NCBI GenBank assembly: GCA_022592435.1
Contig: JABYQS010000039.1
Location: 1 to 64,000 of the forward strand
Length of the DNA: 64,000 nucleotides
Source: Cerioporus squamosus
Lineage: Eukaryota > Basidiomycota > Agaricomycetes > Polyporales > Polyporaceae
Reading direction: 5' to 3'
Shown here: positions 57,499 through 64,000 of the stretch, piece after piece
Layout: every line of letters begins with the position of its first letter
Position numbering within the stretch: position 1 is the stretch's first letter
Notes under the pieces: model-generated
Told to the model about the DNA's origin: nothing
Database searches by the model: none
The model's input: the letters and a program-made list of their open reading frames with translations, nothing else
Position numbers and translations under genes: made by a program

Positions 57499-59306
57499 AT
57501 GGGTGCAGTCTTGCTGTTTGCGCTCGCTCTCAGGACTTCTGCAACGAACTTCGAGCAATGCATCGCCGAGGTCCGTAGTGGCGCATGGGGGACGGTTGGC
57601 GGAGCCGACAGCCATGGGAATCCAGTCTCCAACATCAGTGAAGCCAGCGCGATAACCTACAACCTATGCGTCCGCGCGTGTGGATCTAGCCCCGAGCCGT
57701 TCGACTGGCCTGCGTTCTACCAGCAGTTCAGCTCCTGGCTCCTTCCATACTTTGCGCTCCTCTCTCAACTGCCCTTCGGCGCAGAGAGTCGGCTCAGCAA
57801 CCTCTCGTTTGTCCTGCTCACGGTTGGATCTCCCACACTTGCCGCGTACTCCCTCGCCCTCACAGCCCTCAACAGGCGGTGGGTGACACGGCGTTTTCGC
57901 GCCTTCTCCTATCCTAACGCCCAGCGCGCGGCTGCAGCACTCGGAGACCTTCAAGGCGTGCCCATACGGATCACCTACGAGGATGGCTTGTTCCCATCCC
58001 TCGTGATACTGCACCAGAACGACGAATGGTGGAGAGAACTTGCGGTAGGACTGAAGCACAGCAACTCATGGTCGGTCGCTGCTGTGACTTCCATAGGCTG
58101 GGTCGTTATCGCCTACATCCTCACGATCGTGGATTCCTTCACACCGCTCCAGCCCGACATCCCGCCGCCTTTCCGCCCCCTCGGCATCCTCAATCTGTTC
58201 GGGAAGGGTGTTGGCTTCGTGTGGCTCTGGCTTGTCCCGATCATATATGGGTGGATACAGGTATCCCCTCTATGTGACGTCGCACGTCTCCGGCGATTGT
58301 TCAAGAACGCCGACCTCTACGCCTATGTTGCCACTCCTGGCTCCCCGGAGGCCGTGAAGGTAACGGGCGCATCGAGCCTTCGCGGACTCACCATCGATCG
58401 CCACCCGGAAGACACTGCGAGTACATCCTACGCCGACGCCGCGCTGGCCGACTCGCGACTCTGCGCTCCGGTATTCAACTACGCCCGGCTCTTCTCATGG
58501 AGTGCTGCTGTGGAGGATGTCGCTTCCGCATTTGCTGCGGCGTCTTGGAAAGCCAGGGCCCGAATACCTGTGAGCGATGGTGTTCGCTGGGCCCAGGGCG
58601 GAGCGATACTCCATCCAAGTAACAGAACTGGAACGCTCGAACAGGTTATGCTTAGTATTGCGGCGCTCCGCCGTCCGAGGAAGCCGCAGTCCATGCACGG
58701 CTGACAGTCTACGAACGGATCTCTCTCGCTTCCTTCGCTGCCCTATCTCTTCAATGGGGCACGACAGGTGCCGCGATATTGGTCGTCTACTTCTCGCCTA
58801 CGGTGGTGAGTGCCAAATCCTCGATCGTGTCCTTCTGTTAGACACGCGCACGCACGCAGGGCTTGGGATGCGAGTCCGGGGCGTTCCTCCTATACGGAGT
58901 CGTCGCGACCTTGGTCTGGGTCCTCATGCTCTCCTCCAGCGTTTTCGCGCACCATGCTCAGCCGTATTCACATCGGGCGGACCTTCGCGATGTGCGTGGA
59001 CCCACGCATGTGGCCAGCACGATTTCCGTCATCTGTCGACGTCTAGGGAAGACCCTTGCCGCCCTAAACACCGCGTGGATCATCCTGGCGAACATCGCTC
59101 AGTTCAGTAACTTCTTCGATCGGTGCTGGTGCAACAGCTGCGCTCTTAGCCTGGGGAGCCGCGCATTCAGTGTAATCAACGCGACGGCGAGCGACATTGC
59201 TGGCATGAAGTCCGGATGGATTGGCGGTATCATCCTGGCGACGGGGTGCGCGTTGTCTTTTGTCTTCACCATCCACATGCTCCTCGATCCAACGGCATCC
59301 GACTGA
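57499..59306 (+). CDS. Basidiomycete polytopic membrane protein of unknown function
   Basis: Signal-like start MGAVLLFALALRTSA, then NFEQCIAEVRSGAWG and YNLCVRACGSSPEPFDW, followed by several hydrophobic segments: LLPYFALLSQLPFG, LLTVGSPTLAAYSLALTAL, VTSIGWVVIAYILTIVDSF, VGFVWLWLVPIIYGW, LQWGTTGAAILVVYFSPTV, YGVVATLVWVLMLSSSVFA, LNTAWIILANIAQFSNFFDR, IGGIILATGCALSFVFTIHM. Exons 57499-58569, 58656-58805 and 58860-59306. The acceptor of intron 1 is the AG of TAG at 58653-58655, giving YCGAPPSEEAAVHARLTVYE. It resembles a membrane-protein family seen only in agaricomycetes in my knowledge; its function is not known. An in-frame ATG at 57421 is also possible, but the signal peptide favours 57499. 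Confidence 0.65.
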
Positions 59307-60199
59307 GCGTCTTGACTGACAGCTCTGAATGCTAGCAGGAGGTGCAGATATAGTCGCTGCTCGTGCACAACATCGTAGTACTTACATGCGACAACCGCGA
59401 ATTTTGGTGGGATTTTTGGATTGGTATAAGCAGCACACACCTGTAACTGTAGAACTTTAGGTATAAACGCCTGAATGCTAGATCACACGGCTCTTCTTGC
59501 CCTACGGGTGCACTCTGGAGCGAACGCCGCTTAAGTGGAGCTTACCTGGTACCATAGGAGTGATAATGGAATGCTCAGAGAAAACGCGGGCGAGAGGAGG
59601 TAGATTAGACAAACTAAAAATCAAGAGCATTGTGTAGACTACTGCGATGTTATGGCAGGGCTACTTAAATTGGACCTCAGTGAGACGACGGTGGTGGTAC
59701 CAGAGCTGTTACTCCTCTGCTGTAAACGCGTCGTAATGACGCGTGCTGAGGATTGGTGTGATGGCCGCCCAGTCACCCCTTCGCCCTCGCGGACGCTGAA
59801 CGTGATCTCTCCGCTCTCATCCTCTGACGTTGCCGCGCGAGCTTGGTGTGCCGGGTCGATGTCGTCTTGAGTTGCGAGGAGCCATAGCTGCGGTATATTG
59901 TACTGCCGGGACCGGTAATGGGAGCATGTCGAGGGCTTCCCGTACCACAGCCGCGGTGCGTTTGTCCGAGCGCTGCGGGCAGTACCGGGGGAACAATCCA
60001 GTGGGTCTCGGATGGCAGCGCTGGAGTGAGTACGATGCTCGGTATTGGGAGCATCTGTAGGGTTTCAGCTTGATCAAGTGCCATCATCCTGCGACGAGAG
60101 GACCGTGGTTAGTAGAGCATGAGGGAAGTCTGAGTTGCGGACAGCCCAGAGTCCAGATTGGATGTAGACGGTATGCTCACCAAGTTGCTTCCAGGCCCT
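59307..60199. other. Region without a secure gene
   Basis: About 0.9 kb. A minus-strand frame of 104 codons (59773-60087) may belong to the putative gene at 60.2-60.8 kb, but no joint can be supported. Confidence 0.35.
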
Positions 60200-60825
60200 T
60201 CGTCGGCGGCCCGGGTGCCATAGGGCTGGGACTAAGCGGGGTGTCGGGAACCGATACCGATGGGTCATGTTCGGATTCCGATTCTCCTTGCCAGCGGTAT
60301 GCGCGACAAGTCCACCGGCGCGTTCGCGACACCGATCTGGTCTCCCACTGTCCTGCTATCGAAGCTTGGCCCGGAGACAACGGGAAAGTCCTCCTGGAGG
60401 GCAGGCTGGGTGCTCGTCATCTTGTGGACGCCTCGCGATGCCTGGCGGATCAGCATTCTGTGGCCACAGAAGTCGGTCGATCAGCGTCCGGACGGTGGTA
60501 CTTACACATGACAAGGTACAACCGACTCACCGCTCCGCGTTGCCACCGCACGATATGATTTGGGACGTGCAACTCCCTCGCAGCCTGATCCACCAGGCCA
60601 GGGTGGGATCGAGCAGGGCGGTTGGGATCGGATACCGCTGGGTCGCGTTAGGACTCGGATCCCGATTCTCCTTGCCAGTATAGCCGCTTGACACCCAGGA
60701 CAAGTCCACCGTACCGTGCAACGTAGAGAGGGTGGTGAGTTGCTGGGGCCTGGGTTCTGGTGGAAAGCATCAATTCGTCGTAGTCATAGCAGTGACTGTG
60801 GAAGTACACTCACGATGCGCTTCAT
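60200..60825 (-). CDS. Possible gene with a partly duplicated segment
   Basis: Downstream of a TATA box at 61061-61070 (AGCTATATAA, minus) and a long CT-rich leader, ATG 60825 opens MKRI with a GT donor. An acceptor (CCCCAG) joins QLTTLSTLHGTVDLSWVSSG, then YTGKENRDPSPNATQRY, PIPTALLDPTLAWWIRLRGS and CGGNAER with a GT donor. A similar stretch recurs at about 60200-60320 (GKENRNPNMTHRY), so an internal segment seems duplicated; about ten bases are missing in the second copy. No family is recognised. It may be a relic. Confidence 0.25.
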
Positions 60826-61060
60826 TGTGCCGTGGCCGCGGCGGACAGTGGACGGGTAGGGGCATGCTCATGCTCTGAGCCACGAGGGGGGAAGCGGCGA
60901 GCGATGTCTTGAGAAGTTTGTCTGTGAGAGAACTGGGAAAGGGTAGTGGTGCGAGGTAGGTCCGGAGGATGATCGCCCATCCTTGGAGGCGAGGAGAGGC
61001 TGGTGAGAGAGGTGAGAGTGTTGTGTGAAGCTGTCGTTCTCCTCGAAAGGTGTCGCGCCC

Positions 61061-61070
61061 TTATATAGCT
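61061..61070 (-). promoter_or_regulatory. TATA box, minus strand
   Basis: AGCTATATAA followed by a CT-rich stretch of about 200 bases before ATG 60825. A transcript probably starts here even though its product is unclear. Confidence 0.5.
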
Positions 61071-62656
61071 GTCGGATGTCATTGTCGACCTCCTGGCTTG
61101 GATGGCGTGAGTAGCCTGCGACGCTTTGCCCTATAGTGCCGTGCTGACGCCTCCCAGGGGAGCACAAGGTTCCTGCCCAAGACAATGTTGCTTTGCTAGG
61201 CTATACGATGCCAGAACAGTCGTCATTGGCGACGCATAGCATGTCGTGCAAGGTCCGTGCGGGATTGTCATTTCACGTACCTTTCATGAAATACACAGGT
61301 CAAAGAGAGTTGACGACAAGGCGGTATGTTGCCAGCTCCGGGAAGCCGATCCCGGACAAGTGTCATTCTACGTATTCCACATAGAGGGGACCGTGCGGCC
61401 CTCGACACGGAGCACGGTGAATGTGGCAGACTGGAGGACAATACTCAAGGGCGTGATTGAGCTGTACACGAAGTCAGCACAGACCAACCCGGACTGCGGG
61501 AAACTGGGAGGGTGACGCACCTGCAGCCTGACATGGTCCCACAACAGAGATATCGCACAAAAGGATGTGGACATGCCGTCGCTCTGCCTCAGCACACAAC
61601 AGCCAAGTTAAACGGTATGCTGACCGATTGTTTGACTTGACGACAGTACTGTTGTATGAGACGTGAGTAGGCCCAGGGGCACGGACCTGGCTCAGCTGAT
61701 CTGGCGTTTGCGCAGATTAGGCCACCCATGGCGCCTCAACCTCGATCGACGCTTCAAAAAAATACTCCGTCTGTCAAGGATACGGATCAAGCTGTAACGG
61801 AGACCATCAGTATAGAACTTCAATTGCAACTTGGATGAAAGTACTGTAATACGACATAGTATCAGGCAAAACTGGGGAGATTCTGGCGGTGTTCTATCAC
61901 CTTTGAACTGCTTGTCGCATATCCGTCACTCTTGTGCGGCACCAACCCTGAGATATCGATGTCGAGAAGCAAGGCCAAGTAGGAAGTCGGACGAGAACTC
62001 AGTAAGAGTAACTTAGCCTCGAGGAATGTTGTCGGCTTTTGCCGAGTATCAAGCGCGCCGTTCCAAGAGAGCGTCCGCGAGCCTCGAACTCTTTCGTCCC
62101 GTCGCTCTATTTACACCCAGGCAAATCACAACAGAAGGAATCGCGACGACATATATGGCTAATAGCTCTATCTACTAGGCTCCATGAATGTGGAATAGTC
62201 CCAGGTAAAAGCTTGAAAACCGGATCACTGAACTCCATGAGCTGTACGGTCTCCTCCACCACGTGGAACGGCATTTTGGTATGTACAGATAACTCGCGCC
62301 GTTCTAGTCGTGAATACATACCCATCTCGTTCCGTCTCTTTCGTAAGTGCTTCAATGCTCGTATGCCAATCATCGCTTATGATGTACTCAGGGACACTCG
62401 GAGGGGTCTTCCCATGACGCCGACGTGGTCTCGATTGAATCCGCTGGAGTTCCCAAGTGACGAGCTACCAGAACCATAACAGACTAGGTCAGTGCATCCT
62501 GCCTTCATGATTATACTTGACACCAGCTGCGCTTTGGTTCTTCCCCGTGGTTGTCCGTATACCTCGTCGCGCCTCAGCCCTCAAGTCCCAGGCTCGTCCC
62601 CTCGTCTCTGCCTCTCCTGGACTTTCATGCTTCAAACATACCCGGTACACATTACA
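61071..62656. other. 1.6-kb region without a secure gene
   Basis: Two stretches look protein-like but remain unassigned: plus strand 61246-61515 (contains STVNVADWRTILKGVIELYT) and minus strand 62107-62373 (contains PFHVVEETVQLMEFSDPVFK). No domain is recognised and the exon structure is not resolved. Confidence 0.35.
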
Positions 62657-63091
62657 ATGTTAACTGCACTCAATGGCACGAAGACCTGCATGGCTCTTAC
62701 CCCGTCGACCATCATCATGCTCGCCCTGGTGCTCCTACTAACGGCCCTGGTGCTTGGGACTCTGATCATTCATTTCATTCGCAGCTACCGTCGTGCGTCT
62801 AGGTTCGAACACCGGACCACGGTCGACGCCGAAGCCCAACGTGTCAAAGATGCGTATCTTGAGGTTATCGACCGCTATGTCAAGCAAGGGTCTTCCTCCT
62901 ACTCCTGGTGGATGCCCCGCCTTTCCTCGTGCAAGCCTGAACCTGACTCCCATGGCCTGTGTGTGGCATCCGCCCACACCCGCGCCCCAAGGCTTCGCTC
63001 CACGTTCGGATGTGCTTGCCACAGCCATATGTGCGTTGGCCTCGCTATTGTCAGTGTCCTCTTCCTTTCCCCTTCATCGGCATCACTCTAA
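62657..63091 (+). CDS. Small single-pass membrane protein, hypothetical
   Basis: ATG 62657 opens MLTALNGTKTCMALTPSTII, a strong hydrophobic segment (IIMLALVLLLTALVLGTLII), a basic stop-transfer stretch (RSYRRASR), and a charged region (DAEAQRVKDAYLEVIDRYVK) that could be a short helix. The frame closes at 63089-63091, but a donor may lie after DRYVKQ, making the last part uncertain. No family is recognised. Confidence 0.4.
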   Translation: MLTALNGTKTCMALTPSTIIMLALVLLLTALVLGTLIIHFIRSYRRASRFEHRTTVDAEAQRVKDAYLEVIDRYVKQGSSSYSWWMPRLSSCKPEPDSHGLCVASAHTRAPRLRSTFGCACHSHMCVGLAIVSVLFLSPSSASL

Positions 63092-63626
63092 GATACCACA
63101 TCTAGGATACCGGTAACCTGAGGTGCTAGTAATGCTGTGCTAATGCAAACTGCATGCCGAGAACGGCGCGATAGAAACGAATTCCGTTCCAGGTAAGTAC
63201 GTCGCTCTCCCATGATCTACACTGCCATCTGACATGGACGTCCAAATACGTGATACTGCTTGTCTGCGGAACAGCGTCATTGTCCAAGACGCGCTTCTCG
63301 CGGCGATAGTCAAATCCACTATCGGCGGTGCTCTGACGGCATAAACGCTCACAAGACGAGTCGGGCAGTGCTGCTGAACTTCTTTTATATACGACGTCGC
63401 ACAGGCGCAGCCCCTAGCCTCCATGCCCATCCCTTGGTAAGTAGAGCCCTGAGTTGGTTTCGCCGATCTAGTTTCTGACTACATGTTGGATCATAGGATC
63501 TCATAGGATGCTGGTGATTGAGCGTTCACTCGCCGCCCAGAGCCCACGTTCCTCGAACAGGCACGTCAGCGCGTCATCTCAGAACCCTACACGTTTTAAC
63601 GAGGCTCACCAGCCCTTCTACGACCA
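63092..63626. other. Intergenic, upstream of the HET gene
   Basis: About 535 bases with nothing recognised; it includes the promoter of the HET-domain gene. Confidence 0.4.
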
Positions 63627-64000
63627 ATGTGGCTCTTGAACACATCTTGCGCCGAGCTCAAGTACTTCGTGGGCCCTGAGGATGTGCCTGAAGGCTACGC
63701 GATTCTCTCCCACGTTTGGCAGGGGAATGAACAGTCCTTCAAGGAGATTCAAGACCTTCGGGACACATGCGCTCACGAGGGCAAGAACCCCAGAAACTAC
63801 GTCTCTGAGAAGATCAAGAGGTTCTGTCAGGTGGCGGAATTGCATGGGTACGCATGGGCATGGGCCGACATCTGTTGCATCGACAAGTCGAGCAGTTCCG
63901 AGCTTTCTGAGGCGATCAACTCCATGTATCGGTATTACTCGCTTGCGCGGGTGTGCTACGTCTACCTCCACGACGTGCCTTCTCGCGAACATGGCACGCG
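63627..64000 (+). CDS. HET-domain protein, N-terminal part (cut by window end)
   Basis: Fungal heterokaryon-incompatibility (HET) domain, found in proteins that trigger cell death after fusion of unlike strains and in many agaricomycete proteins of unknown role. ATG 63627 begins MWLLNTSCAELKYFVGPEDV and runs through YAILSHVWQGNEQSFKEIQD, KIKRFCQVAELHGYAWAWAD, ICCIDKSSSSELSEAINSMY and YYSLARVCYVYLHDVPS, the standard order of HET motif blocks. The frame is open at the end of the window. The rest of the domain and any C-terminal module are not visible. Confidence 0.85.
   Translation, partial: MWLLNTSCAELKYFVGPEDVPEGYAILSHVWQGNEQSFKEIQDLRDTCAHEGKNPRNYVSEKIKRFCQVAELHGYAWAWADICCIDKSSSSELSEAINSMYRYYSLARVCYVYLHDVPSREHGT

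Noticed and set aside
58653..58655. In-frame TAG in the membrane-protein gene at 57.5-59.3 kb
   Set aside because: The AG of this TAG works as the acceptor of an 86-base intron starting at 58570; splicing gives an open, family-like sequence, so I do not call a pseudogene.
1..64000. CRISPR array, bacterial operon, rRNA gene or LTR retrotransposon
   Set aside because: No direct-repeat/spacer pattern, no polycistronic organisation, and no reverse transcriptase, integrase or long terminal repeats were seen.

Overview
The window reads as nuclear DNA of a basidiomycete, most likely a wood-decaying polypore. Genes are broken by many short GT-AG introns (about 50-90 bases), the sequence is GC-rich, and the gene content includes a class II peroxidase with both catalytic centres of a versatile peroxidase and a CBM1-tailed carbohydrate esterase. 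All gene models come from translating exons by eye and joining them at splice signals. No expression data or database search was available, so family names rest on recognised motifs.

Layout. 0.6-7.4 kb: an F-box/leucine-rich gene and its decayed paralog flank a Zn2Cys6 transcription factor. 7.6-14.4 kb, all minus strand: secreted CE1 esterase with CBM1, a velvet-domain regulator, and an intact versatile peroxidase. 16.6-20.1 kb: secreted GtaA-type glutaminase. 20.5-23.4 kb: HAM1-like cytoplasmic protein. 24.8-32.0 kb: an M28 aminopeptidase and a CFEM GPI-protein, followed by a rearranged second copy of each, both decayed. 34.5-35.8 kb: zinc alcohol dehydrogenase. 38.0-42.2 kb: broken second glutaminase, carrying a 499-bp inverted-repeat element in an intron. 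42.75-45.0 kb: truncated DUF262 copy and relic CE1 esterase. 45.18-46.21 kb: a 1,029-bp terminal-inverted-repeat element. 47.2-48.6 kb: second velvet gene. 49.2-52.9 kb: NIPA-like transporter. 53.2-54.8 kb: intact DUF262 gene, converging on DCC1 (55.0-56.4 kb). 57.5-59.3 kb: polytopic membrane protein. The last 4.5 kb hold poorly resolved loci, a small membrane protein, and the start of a HET-domain gene cut by the window end.

Two themes stand out. First, gene duplication and decay: F-box, CE1 esterase, velvet, glutaminase, M28, CFEM and DUF262 each occur twice, and in six of the seven pairs one member is clearly damaged. The CE1-plus-velvet pair was duplicated as a block (7.6-11.9 kb and 43.8-48.9 kb). 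Second, several genes serve extracellular nutrition: lignin oxidation (peroxidase), acetyl- or feruloyl-xylan hydrolysis (CE1), and peptide and glutamine breakdown (M28, GtaA), with two velvet regulators nearby.

The most unusual object is the 1,029-bp element at 45183-46211. It has near-perfect 83-bp terminal inverted repeats and a TAA target duplication. Its core is a three-copy 107-bp minisatellite headed by a perfect 22-bp palindrome. Each arm carries an outward-facing tRNA-like module with A box, B box and T5 terminator.
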